Assembly (NCBI GenBank): GCA_964545715.1
Contig: CAZJHX010000104.1
Span: forward strand, 1 to 37,076
DNA length: 37,076 bases
Source of the DNA: CAZJHX01 sp964545715
GTDB taxonomy: Bacteria > Myxococcota_A > UBA9042 > GCA-2863065
Reading direction: 5' to 3'
Part shown: one piece after another, positions 1 through 10,272 of the stretch
How the letters are laid out: each line of letters opens with the position of its first letter
Numbering within the stretch: the first letter of the stretch is position 1
Program-made: the position numbers and the translations under genes
Notes under the pieces: generated by a model
Told to the model about the DNA's origin: nothing
What the model saw: the letters and a program-made list of their open reading frames with translations, nothing else
Databases searched by the model: none

Positions 1-737
1 CGCTCGACGGCATCGTTGGTCATGACTCGCTCCGTATTGCGAAGCGGGCGCATCACGAGACGCGTGTCGAGCTCGGAGGCCGCGACGATCGCTGCCTTCA
101 CGTTCTCGTGGACAGGCGCTTCCTGGGTGGCGATGAAGCGTGTGCCCATGTTCATGCCCTGGGCCCCCATGGCGAGCGCTGCGACCAGCGAGCGACCGTC
201 CGCCATCCCGCCAGAGGCCACGAAGGGAATCTCGAGCTCTTCCGCCGCGCGCGGCAGCAGGATCATGTTGGGGATGTCGTCCTCGCCGGGATGCCCACCG
301 CACTCGAAGCCGTCGACCGAGACCGCATCGCAGCCGATCTTCTGCGCCTTGAGCGCGTGGCGGACCGAGGTGCACTTATGGATGACCTTGATGTCCGCTT
401 GCTTGAGGTAGGGCAGAAACGGCTGCGGGTTGCGGCCCGCCGTCTCCACAATCGTGATGCCGCCCTCGATGATCGCCCTGATATAGCCCGGATAGTCCGG
501 TGACGTCACCGTGGGCAGAAACGTGAGGTTCACGCCGAACGGCTTGTCCGTCATCTCCCGGCAGCGGGCGATCTCAGCCGCCAAATCGGCGGGGGTCTTT
601 TGCGTCAGGCCGGTGATGATGCCCAGACCGCCGGCGTTGGACACCGCGGCCGCCAGCTCTGCAAACCCCACGTAGTGCATGCCGCCCTGGATGATGGGGT
701 GCTCGATGCCCAGCATCTGCGTGATTCGTGTCTTCAA
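1..737 (-). CDS. Nitronate monooxygenase (2-nitropropane dioxygenase family), 3' end cut off by window
   Basis: FMN-dependent TIM-barrel oxygenase that oxidises alkyl nitronates; cytosolic. The reading frame is open from a TTG at 737 to the window edge (about 245 residues). The TTG is preceded by GGGAGG about eight bases upstream, which decides the start. Seen directly: an N-terminal Gly-rich strand with IIQGGM near residue 17, a GGLGIITG segment, a DAVSVDGFECGGHPG segment typical of the flavin-phosphate loop, and a later VASGGMADGRSLVAAL helix followed by GAQGMNMGTRF. These are hallmark NMO/2-NPD motifs in the usual order. A full-length member has roughly 310-350 residues, so about a quarter is missing. 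It is divergent from the lipoprotein gene at 816 with 78 bases between them. Some relatives annotated as NMO are enoyl-ACP reductases of the FabK type; the fold is certain, the exact substrate is not. Confidence 0.85.
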   Translation of the reverse strand, partial: MKTRITQMLGIEHPIIQGGMHYVGFAELAAAVSNAGGLGIITGLTQKTPADLAAEIARCREMTDKPFGVNLTFLPTVTSPDYPGYIRAIIEGGITIVETAGRNPQPFLPYLKQADIKVIHKCTSVRHALKAQKIGCDAVSVDGFECGGHPGEDDIPNMILLPRAAEELEIPFVASGGMADGRSLVAALAMGAQGMNMGTRFIATQEAPVHENVKAAIVAASELDTRLVMRPLRNTERVMTNDAVE

Positions 738-815
738 AAATCGCCCTCCCGACGCCGTACGCACGCTTTCCAGCGGTGCTATTGTTGGCCCATCACTAGC
801 ATATGGGGAGGCAAG

Positions 816-2174
816 ATGCGGGTTCTCGGTCTATTGGTTTGCGCACTGATGATGCTGGAGGGGTGCGCCCTGCTCGCGATGGATCCGCTGTATCTCAAGT
901 GCGAGGGCATCCAGACCTGCGGACAATGCACGTCCAACCCGCGCTGCGGTTGGTGCAGCTGCGGGTGCCAGACGGCGCCCAATCCAGCTGACCTGACGAT
1001 CCCGTCGAGCAAGTGCAAGAAGCCGAAGACGTGGGAAGGCCGCCTGAACCACTGCCCGCTGATCGCCGTGGGCCAGAACCCGAACCACGCGGAGGTTCCT
1101 GAGTCGACTCCCGAGGAGCGCGGCGGCGTCTCACCGGTGGAGGCGCAGGTGGGCAGCGAACAGCACGAGAACATGCGACGCGGCCTGCGCTGGGCCTATC
1201 CCCACACGCGGTCTCACCTGCCGGACCACGTCGTGGACGGCGTGTACTCAGTGCTCGATCAGAAGCATGGCGTGCGCTTCAAAGGCGACATCAACACCAA
1301 GCCGCTGCCGACCCGGCACGACGACGACTACGAGTCGCACGAGGTCACGTACTACCTCACCTGGCCTGACCACGGCCGCTCGAAGGCTCCCTACGAGCGG
1401 TTCTGCCAGCCCGTGCCGATGGTGCGCTTCTCCCTGCCGCGCGATGGGCAGGAGATCGTCAACACCCTGCTCGGCGACGCCTATCCCAACGACCGCAAGT
1501 TCAACAACCTGACCGACGCCGTCAATCGTCTCAAGCCGACGCTGGGTTATGCCCCCGGACGGGTCGACCTCCTGACGCCGCTGCGGTCGGCCGACGCCCG
1601 CTTCGCCGCGCTGGCCATGTACCTGGGCTACAAGAAGGCCGACGACAAGCAACCCACATTCTTCGTCGTGGAGGCGGGTCTGGCGACCGGCCAGCCCAAG
1701 GTCTTGTATCTGGCGCCGACCGTCGATCAGGGGGTCAACACCCAGGCTGCCTTCTCCGGCACGCCCTTCAACATGCCATGGCATTGGTACAAGGCTAAGC
1801 TCGAGATGACCGACGAAGACCCGGACGTGCCGCAGAAGCTGACGATCCGAGGGATTCGACACAAGGGCGCGGAGGCCTTCATCACGGTCAACCTGCACTT
1901 CTACAAGCTGCCGCGCGACAAGCGCCTCATCCTCAGCTACTACGCGCTGCCGATCGTCTTCCTGGCCGAGGCCACTGCGCGCCTGGCGGCCATCGCCAAC
2001 GCGCTGAACGTCCCAACGGCGATGGGCGGCTTTCTCCAGGGCATCCTGGGCGACATCGGCAAGACCATGATGTGGCAGGTAAAGCCACATCCCAGGGCGA
2101 CGCCCACGCCCAACAACCCGACCGGCGGTACCACCTGCAAGCGGCTGCCGCCCGGCATGCGCCCCAACCCCTGA
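816..2174 (+). CDS. Putative lipoprotein with N-terminal PSI-like Cys cluster; function unknown
   Basis: A 452-residue protein. The start at 816 is chosen because GGGGAGG lies a few bases upstream and because translation from there gives a signal peptide, MRVLGLLVCALMMLEGC, with a possible lipobox (LEGC; Glu at -2 is atypical, so lipidation is not certain). Immediately after comes CEGIQTCGQCTSNPRCGWC, which matches the Cys spacing of PSI/plexin-type disulfide modules. The remainder, about 370 residues, contains no motif I recognise; it is hydrophilic with a few aromatic-rich patches (FNMPWHWYKAK) and a moderately hydrophobic segment near residues 360-390. It ends three bases from the stop of the convergent kinase gene. 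The export signal suggests a periplasmic or surface location. No function is proposed. Confidence 0.8.
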   Translation: MRVLGLLVCALMMLEGCALLAMDPLYLKCEGIQTCGQCTSNPRCGWCSCGCQTAPNPADLTIPSSKCKKPKTWEGRLNHCPLIAVGQNPNHAEVPESTPEERGGVSPVEAQVGSEQHENMRRGLRWAYPHTRSHLPDHVVDGVYSVLDQKHGVRFKGDINTKPLPTRHDDDYESHEVTYYLTWPDHGRSKAPYERFCQPVPMVRFSLPRDGQEIVNTLLGDAYPNDRKFNNLTDAVNRLKPTLGYAPGRVDLLTPLRSADARFAALAMYLGYKKADDKQPTFFVVEAGLATGQPKVLYLAPTVDQGVNTQAAFSGTPFNMPWHWYKAKLEMTDEDPDVPQKLTIRGIRHKGAEAFITVNLHFYKLPRDKRLILSYYALPIVFLAEATARLAAIANALNVPTAMGGFLQGILGDIGKTMMWQVKPHPRATPTPNNPTGGTTCKRLPPGMRPNP

Positions 2175-2177
2175 CGC

Positions 2178-5100
2178 TCAGGACTTGAAGCCGAGCACGT
2201 CGCCGCCGCGGGTGGTCGTCGACATCTTGCGATGCTGCTCCGCGCGGTCCCTGTAGTAGGCGGCGGCCTTGTCGTCCGGATTGGAATCCAGCACGTCGCT
2301 GAACTTGCGCCCCGCCAGCACGAAATCATCCGCCAGATACGCGCGCAGGCCCGCCTCCATCATGGGACGCGTGCGGGTCTTCAAATCGCGAATATGCGGT
2401 TCGTCCGCCGCATAGACCTCATAGATGTCGACCGCCGTGCGCTTGCCCTTCAAGACGACGCTGCCCATGTACCGATGCAAAAACGCGTCGGCGTCCGGCA
2501 GGCGGGTCAGGGCCTCGCCGCTGATCAAGATGTTGACGCCCATCGGCTTGGTCAGCCCCTCCAGCCGAGACGCGATGTTCACGGCATCCGCGATAACCGT
2601 ACCGTCCAGGCGCTGGGCCTCGCCGATCGTGCCCAGCATGACGTTGCCGTGATGGATGCCCACGCCCATCTTCAGCTGCACCGGCGCCTCCCGCAGCGCC
2701 TCGAAGAACCGCACCGCCGTCGCCACCGCGCCGTCGGGGCCGTTGGGGTACAGCGCCATGACCGCGTCGCCCAGGTACTTGTCGATGAACCCGCCCTTCT
2801 CGCGAATGATCGGGCCCACGACCCCCAGGTAGTCGTTGACGAACTGAAAGCTCTCCTGCGTCGACATGCCCTCGGTCAGCGTCGTGAACGAGCGCACGTC
2901 CCCGAAGAGAACCGCCATGTCCCGCTCGACCGAGTCGCCCAGCGACAGGTCGACGATGCTCTCCTTGCCCAGCAGCGCCAGGAACTCTGTCGGGACAAAG
3001 CGCGCCAGCGACTTCGCCATCTGCTCCTGCGCCTCGTACAGCTTGGCGTTGTCCAGTGAAATGGCGGCCTGGCCGGCCAGCATCTCCAGCACCGCGCACC
3101 GATCCGCGGTGAAAGCGCCCGCCACCGCGTTGTTCTCGAGGTACAGCACCCCGACAAGCTGCTTTTGGTTGGTCACCGGCGTGCACAGGACCGAGCGTAC
3201 GCCCGTGGCGATGTGCTCGTCCGCACGAAAGCGGTCGCTGCGGGTCGCGTCCACCAGCACGACACGATCGCCGGAGCGCTCCACGTAGCGGATCACCGAG
3301 CGGGCGACCCCCTCAGCCTCCTCCAACGGCGTCCCCGACAGCACCTGCGGCGCCGCATCGTCCCGCACCACGCGGGCAAACACGCGCAGCTCATTGTCCC
3401 GCTTCAGGAGCAGCGTGCCCCGCTGGGCGCCCGCGTTCTCGGTCAGCGTCGTCATCATGCGAGCCAGCAGATCGTTCAGCACGATCTCACCCGAGATGAC
3501 CTGACTGGCCTTCAGAATGCTGCCGACGTCCAGCAGCGTGCCGGCCGTGGAGCTGCTCTCCGAGGACAGCCCGCCGCTGACCACCGCGCGACCTCGCAGC
3601 TCCGGGAACTCTCCGTCCAGCCGTCGCACGACCTCTGCCGCGCCCCACCGCGCATAAGCCTCACGGGCGCCGTCACGATATGTCCACGCCGCACGCTCCC
3701 GCCCGGTCGCGGTGTAGTGCCGCGCGGCCATCTCACAGGCCATGCCCTCGTCCTGGTGAAACTGATTGGCGCGCGCCGCCTCGATCGCCTGCTCGAACAG
3801 CATGTCCGCCTGCGCGTGCTTGCCCTTGATCTGCGCAAACCGCGCCTTCAGCAGATGCACACGGTGGATGTGGTTCTCAGCGCAGTGGTCCGCGTACAGC
3901 TCGATCTTCTTGAGGCTCTTGCCGGCCTTGCGCAGGTACTTGCGCCGCTGGTCGGGATAGGTCTCCGCGGCCTCCAGCCACGCCAGCGCGCCGTGATGGT
4001 GAAACTGCACGACCTGAATGGTGGCGCCCACGCCGTCCAGGTATTTCTCGATATTGGCGGCGAGCTTCAGCCGCGGCTCGACGACATGGCCCATGAACGC
4101 CGCGACCATCAGCTTGGCCCAGCTCAGGTTGGCGGCGAACGTCTTGTCGACCGCCTCCGACATCGCCTCCAGCTCAGCGTCCAGGTCGTAGCGGTTGTCC
4201 CCGGAGAACTTCATCGGATCGTCGTGCGGAGTCGTCAGCATGGCCGCCGCCTGCAGCACCAGCTCCAGTGTGCGTGAGCCGGTCCGCTGATCGGCGATGG
4301 CGTGACCGAACCGGATGCCCATATCCAAGATCTCGGGCAGCGGCACCCCAGCCGCAAACATCTGCTGCGCAGGACAGCAGATGCAGTAGGCCGCGTACTC
4401 CAGATCGCCGACCTCGCGGCCGATCTTGTACCCGTCCCGAGCAGGAGCAAAGCCCTCGCGCAGCGGTACTTTCCACAGCCGCACAAAGGTGTTCTGGCAC
4501 ATGATCACCTTGCAGCGGAACTGCTCGGCATCCAGCGCATCGATCACCTTGTGGGCCGTCTCCTGGAAGTCGTTGGCCTCATCGAAGGCCTCGAGAGCCG
4601 CCGACAAAATCAACCCATACGTGCTGTACGCAAAGGCGCTGATCGGCGCGTTGCCGTGCTTGAGCGACAGCTGGATGATGCGGAACACAAACAGCGGCAG
4701 GTGATTCGGCGAGCATTGATACGCCGCGCTGATGACGTGACCTATCAGCTCGACCGCGGCGTGCATATCCGGGTCCGTGGACGCCGGCAGCTTGGCCACG
4801 CCCTCCGGCCCCAGCTTGCGCAGCGCCATCTTGGTCTTGAGCAGCCCCATCAGCACGTGATGCGTGGCCGCTGTACGCGGAAACTTGACCCCCATCTGGT
4901 CGAGCCCGTCCAGGGCGACGTGCAGGGCGCCCATGAGATCCCCCAGGCACACCTTGTCGACCGCGCGGATACGGAAGATCTCCGCCTTCTCCCGCGGCAG
5001 CTTGATGCGCTTGAGGGACGCTTCGCAAAGCGCGTCCATGCGCTCGTGATCCAGCACCAGGTGCGCGGTCTCGGCCGCGTTGACGTGCAGCGCATAGGCG

Positions 5101-7440
5101 ACCTGGTAGTTGGTCTCCCAGCTGTCATCCGTCAGGCACTCCAGCCCGGCCGTCAGATACTGGTCCGCCGCACGAAACGCACCGGCCGCGCGCGCACGGG
5201 CCCCCGCCTGCAGGTCCAGACGCGCCAGCTGCATCCGCTCAGTCGGGTCGGTGATCAGGTCCCGCCCCGCGTTCAGCTGACCCACCACATCAAACAGGCG
5301 GTCCTCCGCCGAGTCCTGGTCGCGCAGAAGCCGCCCGATGCGCAGGTGCATCTGCCGCCGGTCGGCCTGACCGACCAGCTCGTATGCCGCCTCTTGAACC
5401 CGATCGTGCAAGAAGCGATAGCGCGCCTTCTCCGTGATCGCGTCGGTCGAACCGGCGCCGACCAGCCGCCAGCCACCGCCGAGCGGCACCAACAGCTCCA
5501 GCTCCAGCGCGGGCCACAGATCCTGCGCCATCTGGCCCGGAGCGCGCTGCGCGATCACCGACAGCGTCTTCAGATCAAAGGAGTTGCCGATGCACGCCGC
5601 AAGCTCCAGCGCCGTTCGAGTCGCCTCCGGCATGGCGCCGACCTTGCGCGACATGAGCTCGGCGACGTTGTCGGTGATCTCCATCGCGGTGATCGCGCTC
5701 AAATCCCAGCGCCACACCCCGTGCTCCGCGTCGAAGGCCAGCGCATCCGCCAGATGGACCTCGCGCAGAAACTGGTCGACAAAGAACGGGTTGCCGCCGG
5801 TCTTTTCGTACACGATATCGCCCAGCTCGGAGGACAGCTGCGGCGTCGTCCCGACCGTGTCAGCCACCATCTCGCCGATGGCCGGCCGTGACAGCGGCGA
5901 CAACGTCAGCTCCGAGACCGGCACGCCACCGCCCTTCAGCTCTTCCAACGTGACCACAAACGGGTGCCCCGGCCCGACCTCGTTGTTGCGATAGGCGCCC
6001 AACACCAGCAGGCGGTGGATGTCCTCGTCGAAGAGAATGCGCCGCAGCATATCCAGCGACGCGGTGTCAGCCCACTGCAGGTCGTCGATGAACACGACCA
6101 GCGGATGCTCATCGGTGGCAAAGACGCTCAGAAACGTGCGAAAGATGTGCTGAAAGCGGTTGCGAGCCTCATTGGGCCCCAGATGTGTGGCCGGCGGCTG
6201 CTCCCCGATCACCAACTCCAGCTCCGGAACGGCGTCCACCAGCACCTGGCCCGCGTCCCCGACCGCCTCGAGAATCGTCTTTTTCCAGACGGCCAGCGTC
6301 TCCGCCGACTCGGTCAGCAGGTCGCGTACCAACTGCCTGACCGCGTCGAAGAGCGGCTCGTACGGCGCGTTGCTCAGCTGGTCGAACTTGCCGGACACAA
6401 ACCGCCCGCGCTTGGCGACCATCGGCGCGTGGATCTCGTTGATGAGCCGCGACTTACCGATGCCTGAGTAGCCGGCCACCAGAACCAGCTCGGTGCGCTC
6501 GCCCGTGATCCGCCCAAACGACTCCAGCAGCGTCTGGCGCTCTTCGTCCCGCCCATACAGCTTGGCCGACACTTGAAAGCGCGCCGAGACGTCGTTGGTC
6601 CCCAGGTCAAACGGCTCGATCTCACGACCGGCCTCCAGCGCCTCCAGACACCGGCGCAGGTCGCTGGTCACACCGTAAGCGCTCTGGTAGCGGGCCTCGG
6701 GCGCCTTGGCCAGCAGCCGCGCCACGATCGAGGAGATCTGCGGCGGCACCGACGACTCGATGCTGTGGCACATCATCGGAGTGACGGCCAGGTGACAGTG
6801 AACCAGCCCCAGGGCGTCGGTCTGCTCAAACGGGGGACGCCCCGTAAACATGTGGAAGAGCGCGGCGCCCAGAGAATACAGATCGCTGCGATAGTCGACC
6901 GGCCGGTTCATGCGCCCGGTCTGCTCCGGCGCGATGTAGGCCAGCGTCCCTTCCAGCAAGTTCGGGTTGCGCGCCTCGGCGGACTCGCGCGCAAGACGGG
7001 ACGACAGGTGATAGTCGATGAGCTGCACCCGGTTGCCGTCGCCGAGCACCACGTTGGACGGCTTCACATCCTTGTGCAGGATGCCGCTCTGATGCAGCTG
7101 ACCCAGCGTCTCCCCCACGTGGATGCCGGTCCGCAGGGCGTCGATCACAGCCATCCGCGGCAGCTTGTCCAGCGACGTCCCGCCCACGTCCTCCATCACC
7201 ATGGCCGGACGTCCCTCGGTCTCGATCAGCGAGTACGCCTTGGGCACACCGGCCACATCCAGCGACCCACGCAGCTCGTGGGCGTAGCGGAAAGCGCGCC
7301 AGGTCGCCGGCGCTGCAGTTGGGCGACGAGAGGCGCTTGATGACCACCGGCACCTCGTCTTCGAGACGCACCGCGCGGCAAACCGTGGATCGGACTCCAA
7401 GGTGAAGGTCCTCTCGAACCCCGTATCCTTCCAGTTCCAT
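2178..7440 (-). CDS. Ser/Thr kinase - AAA ATPase - TPR - GAF - class III adenylate cyclase fusion (one apparent frameshift)
   Basis: Large cytosolic signalling protein, about 1753 residues if one base is removed near 7290. The start at 7440 follows AGGAG six bases upstream and gives GYGVREDLHLGV and the kinase Lys in VVIK (residue 35). The frame then breaks and resumes at RYAHELRG, so the downstream frame alone has a spurious N-terminus. Kinase: HKDVKPSN (about 122-129), DYH in place of DFG (142), APE (170-172). ATPase: Walker A GYSGIGKS (about 323-330), Walker B FIDD (about 450-453). A long helical TPR-like region follows, then GAF (nt about 3060-3530). Cyclase, residues about 1506-1680: metal Asp in FGDVRSFT and YLGDAVMAL, Lys in IDKYLGD favouring ATP, and ADAVNIASR. 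In this family the C-terminus is often a histidine kinase; here it is a cyclase. The last gene of the - strand run. Confidence 0.9.
7289..7291 (-). other. Apparent +1 frameshift in the kinase domain
   Basis: On the coding strand the sequence reads GCGCGCTTTCCGCTACGCC. Reading TTT then CGC TAC GCC, by dropping one C, joins the N-terminal frame (ending GDLARF) to the downstream frame (starting RYAHEL) without loss of family-like sequence. Both halves carry essential kinase residues, so a sequencing or assembly indel, or a recent mutation, is more likely than two separate genes. Confidence 0.8.
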
Positions 7441-7516
7441 TCTGGACTCCTGCTGTATACGCTGTCTGACCGATAATGCCTCATCGCGACACGCGATAAA
7501 AGTAGACCCGTTCGCT

Positions 7517-8536
7517 TTAGAAGAGGGTGACCCGGCCGGCGTCCACATTGGCGAGCAGCGCGGCCAGGCGCTCGGCGATCGCGTCGACCTCGTCCTCGTT
7601 CAGCCCAAACTGCACGATCGTGCCCTCGCGCCGCACCCCCTCCTCACGATCGAGGTTGGCCGTGGCGGTCATGCGCGTCATGGCGCCCGTTGCCAGCTGG
7701 TATTGGGCCACTACCCCCAGCGCGTCCAGCTGAGCGCGGGTCACCTTGCGCAGCCGCTCGATGCCGGCGCGGGGCACGCGCGATACGAAAAGGTCACTCC
7801 AGTCCCGGGCGCCGAAGATCGTCACCGGGTTCTTCAGACCGCCAAACGCCAGCCCGTTGTCGACCGCAAACGCCCGAGGTCGCTTGGGATCGCTGGAGAT
7901 CAAGAAGTTGGATTTGCGACTGTCTCGATGATCCATCAGGTATGTGAGCAGGTTCAGGTTGGCCAGCGCACGTCGGTATTTGGGGTCCCGCTCAAAGCGC
8001 GCGGCGTCGTAGACATCGTCCCACGTCACATTTTGCAACCAGTAGGCCATGAGGCCGAACACGCAGCCTGCGCCCTCAAATGTCTCGTCCTCCTCGCTGC
8101 CGAAATTGGCGGCGTACCGGGCGACCGCAAAGCAGCGACCGACCGTGGGCGGCACCACATAGTCCGCCGGGTCCAGGAACAGCCGCTGCAGCACATACGC
8201 GGCCAGCTCCCGGCGCGGCGTGTTGTTGAAGCCGTCGCCGCCCGACGCTGAGGGCTTCCATTTCACTTGAAGCAGCACGGGCGGACCGGCCGGCGACTCT
8301 TTGATCGACAGGCGCACCTTCAGCGGGTTGGACACGCCGACCGGCGCATCCTGCACATTCAGCACCTCCAGCGGGTAGGCCGTCAGTAGCTTCTCGACGC
8401 GCTGCACGGGCAGGCAAAAGTCCCCAGACCGCAGCGACGCGTCACGGCACAGCTGGGCTGGGGGCGTCACCGGCAGCGCCGGCACATGCGTCACGCAACC
8501 ACCCAGCAACACACAGAGCAACACCAGGCGCATCAT
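7517..8536 (-). CDS. Lipoprotein with protein-kinase-like catalytic motifs
   Basis: A 339-residue predicted lipoprotein (MMRLVLLCVLLGGC, lipobox LGGC). Seen directly: a candidate nucleotide-binding Lys in LLQVKWKP (K92 or K94), a candidate helix-C Glu in RRELAAYVLQRLF (E110), HRDSRKSN (residues 203-210, the exact HRDxxxxN spacing of a kinase catalytic loop), and VDNGLAFG (D226) in the place of DFG. The order and spacing resemble kinase-fold enzymes of the HipA, FAM20 or PI3/4-kinase kind rather than a Hanks kinase. If real, it would work outside the inner membrane, where ATP is scarce, so it could also be a pseudo-kinase or use another donor. AGGAGG precedes the start. The start overlaps the phosphatase stop by four bases (ATGA), pointing to translational coupling. 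The family assignment is my inference. Confidence 0.75.
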   Translation of the reverse strand: MMRLVLLCVLLGGCVTHVPALPVTPPAQLCRDASLRSGDFCLPVQRVEKLLTAYPLEVLNVQDAPVGVSNPLKVRLSIKESPAGPPVLLQVKWKPSASGGDGFNNTPRRELAAYVLQRLFLDPADYVVPPTVGRCFAVARYAANFGSEEDETFEGAGCVFGLMAYWLQNVTWDDVYDAARFERDPKYRRALANLNLLTYLMDHRDSRKSNFLISSDPKRPRAFAVDNGLAFGGLKNPVTIFGARDWSDLFVSRVPRAGIERLRKVTRAQLDALGVVAQYQLATGAMTRMTATANLDREEGVRREGTIVQFGLNEDEVDAIAERLAALLANVDAGRVTLF

Positions 8537-9024
8537 GCGTCCTCCTTGTTCTCATCGGCGCGATGGGCGGCGACAGCCCGGTCAAACACAGCGCGGATCC
8601 CGCCGTACGGAAAGGACGAGCGGTGCCCGAACGCGACCGCCTCCTGTTGCCACGCATCCTCGGCCGCCATGCCCTCCGCCACAACGCGATACAGCGCCAC
8701 GGCCAGCGAGGTCCGATCCCGGCCGCCCCGGCAGTGCACATACACAATACCGTTTTCGGGGCGGCGCAGCTCCGCCAGAATGGACGCGATCAGCGCCGGT
8801 TTTGCCCCGAAGATGCCGTAAAACGGCAGGCGGACGACGCGCATCCCCAGCTGATCGGCCTGCTCGATCTCGCGACGCGCCACCGCCGAAGCCTCGCGCC
8901 GCAGGTTGACGATGGTACGCACACCGAGCGCCGACAGGCCCGACATGTGGTGCTCCTCCGGCTGTCCTCCGCGATACAGCCGGTCAGTCACCTGGGCAAA
9001 GCGGATTGGGGTGTCGCTATCCAT
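8533..9024 (-). CDS. Dual-specificity/tyrosine phosphatase family protein
   Basis: A 163-residue cytosolic protein of the cysteine phosphatase superfamily. The N-terminal RLYRGGQP segment (about 15-22) is typical of bacterial DSP-like proteins. The catalytic P-loop is HCRGGRDRT with C98 and R104 in the CX5R arrangement. I see no obvious general-acid Asp in the preceding LPFYGIFG loop, so catalytic vigour is uncertain. The start is placed at 9024, where ATG overlaps the TGA of the barrel gene (TGATG). An ATG 42 bases upstream is possible but would add residues that only mirror the neighbouring gene. It overlaps the kinase-like lipoprotein by four bases. Substrates may be phosphoproteins, phosphoinositides or nucleotides; the sequence does not tell. 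Confidence 0.85.
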   Translation of the reverse strand: MDSDTPIRFAQVTDRLYRGGQPEEHHMSGLSALGVRTIVNLRREASAVARREIEQADQLGMRVVRLPFYGIFGAKPALIASILAELRRPENGIVYVHCRGGRDRTSLAVALYRVVAEGMAAEDAWQQEAVAFGHRSSFPYGGIRAVFDRAVAAHRADENKEDA

Positions 9025-10270
9025 CAATACCGGAACGTCGTGCCGATGAAGAGCTGCACGGACCACCGTGTGATGTCGATGCGCTCGAAGCCGGCGCCCG
9101 CCGCGATAACGTCATGGCCGGCACCGCCGGATGCGTTGACGCCGACGCGCAACAGCGAGTGCTCGATGAAATAGCCCAGCGCCAGGGTGGCCCCAAACAT
9201 ATCGATATGGGGCAGCGCATCCGCGACCGGGGCGGCGTCGATCTCCGGGGCCGACGTGAAGTTCGTATAAGCCCCCAGCGCCAGCGAGAGGGCGTCGATC
9301 AGCAGATACTCAAACCCGAGGTTGGCGTTGATCACCACCCCACGCTCGACCACATCCACGCCGGCCGGGCGCCCCAGCTCATACTCGGTGGGCGCGTGAA
9401 AAGACACGTCCGCGGTCAGCGTCGACGTCTTGGCCAGCACCCACGAGCCGCCAAGGCGAGCCGTGAAGGGGACGCGATATCCGCCCTCTTCCGACGTGAC
9501 GATGTCCTCGCCCTCGAGCGTGGTCAAACGCTGCTTTCTGGACGCCGTGATCGGGATCCCGGGCGCCCCCAGAGTCAGGCCCAGCGTCCACTGATCGCTG
9601 ACGGCCAGGTGCGCGCCGACCGCCAGCACGATGTTGCCCGCGGACACCTCCAGCGCGGAGTCATTGAAGGTCCCCGTCGGGGTCAGCCGGATCACCCGAT
9701 CGGCGCGGTCCATGGAGCGATGCACGTAAAAGGCGCTGAACCCCAGGCTGAAGGTGTCGCTGGCGCGAAAGCCATAGCCTGCGCCGGCCCAGATCACCGT
9801 GTCGTCCAAATCCCGCTCGTAGCGCGTCTCAGTCCCGTTCACCGTGGCGCCTCTGCGCTGTCGCACCTGGCGAAAAGACGGCGTGAGCAGGCCAAAGGCC
9901 ACGGCGTGATCGTAGGTCTTGTCGGGCCGCCGCTTGCCCAGCCCGATCACACCCCCGAGGCTGCCGCCGATGATGTGCAGGTCGCCGAGATCCAGCGGAT
10001 CCAGCTCACTGCCGTCGCGCTCGGTGCGCGCGTTGTCGATGCGCACCTCTTCGATGCCGATAAACGTGGTGGTGACCTGAATGTTGGGGCGGCGTGCGGT
10101 GACGAGACCGCCGGGGTTGTACCAGAGCCCGGACGGGTCGCCCGCCAGCCCGGCAAACGCTCCCCCCAGCCCGACTGCGCGCGTGCCGATCAGCACGTCC
10201 TGATAGTGCGTGTCGCTGGCCCACGCCGGCGCCGCAAACAGCGCCGCAACGAGCAGCAGCCCAACCGCAC
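9024..10270 (-). CDS. OMPP1/FadL-type outer-membrane beta-barrel (signal peptide split by a probable 1-base deletion)
   Basis: About 412 residues of barrel sequence: alternating polar/hydrophobic strands, an N-terminal IGTRAVGLGGAFAGLAGD and LWYNPGGL block that is diagnostic of the FadL/OMPP1/TodX family, and a terminal FRY ending in an aromatic residue, as in BAM substrates. It probably imports hydrophobic compounds across the outer membrane. The mature part follows LLLVAALFAAPAWA, a good signal peptide, but no ATG, GTG or TTG in that frame lies nearby; the only standard ones (10415, 10391) sit deep inside the upstream gene. The GTG at 10270, just after the TAA of the Grx-like gene, would give MRLGLLLVAALFAAPAWA if one G were added to the GGG run at 10260-10262, so I place the start there with a frame correction. 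The stop overlaps the phosphatase start. Confidence 0.8.
10260..10262 (-). other. Probable 1-base deletion in signal-peptide coding region
   Basis: The coding strand reads GTGCGGTTGGGCTGCTG. With GGGG instead of GGG, the GTG two bases after the upstream stop codon reads straight into the signal peptide of the barrel protein. Without it, the barrel has no nearby standard start. A CTG start at 10259 is the alternative, but it would leave no positively charged n-region. Confidence 0.5.
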
Positions 10271-10272
10271 GG

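Noticed and set aside
4302..5891. Long + strand open frame opposite the kinase/ATPase gene
   Set aside because: Arg/His/Gln-rich with no family motif; the opposite strand carries unmistakable domains. A GC-rich shadow.
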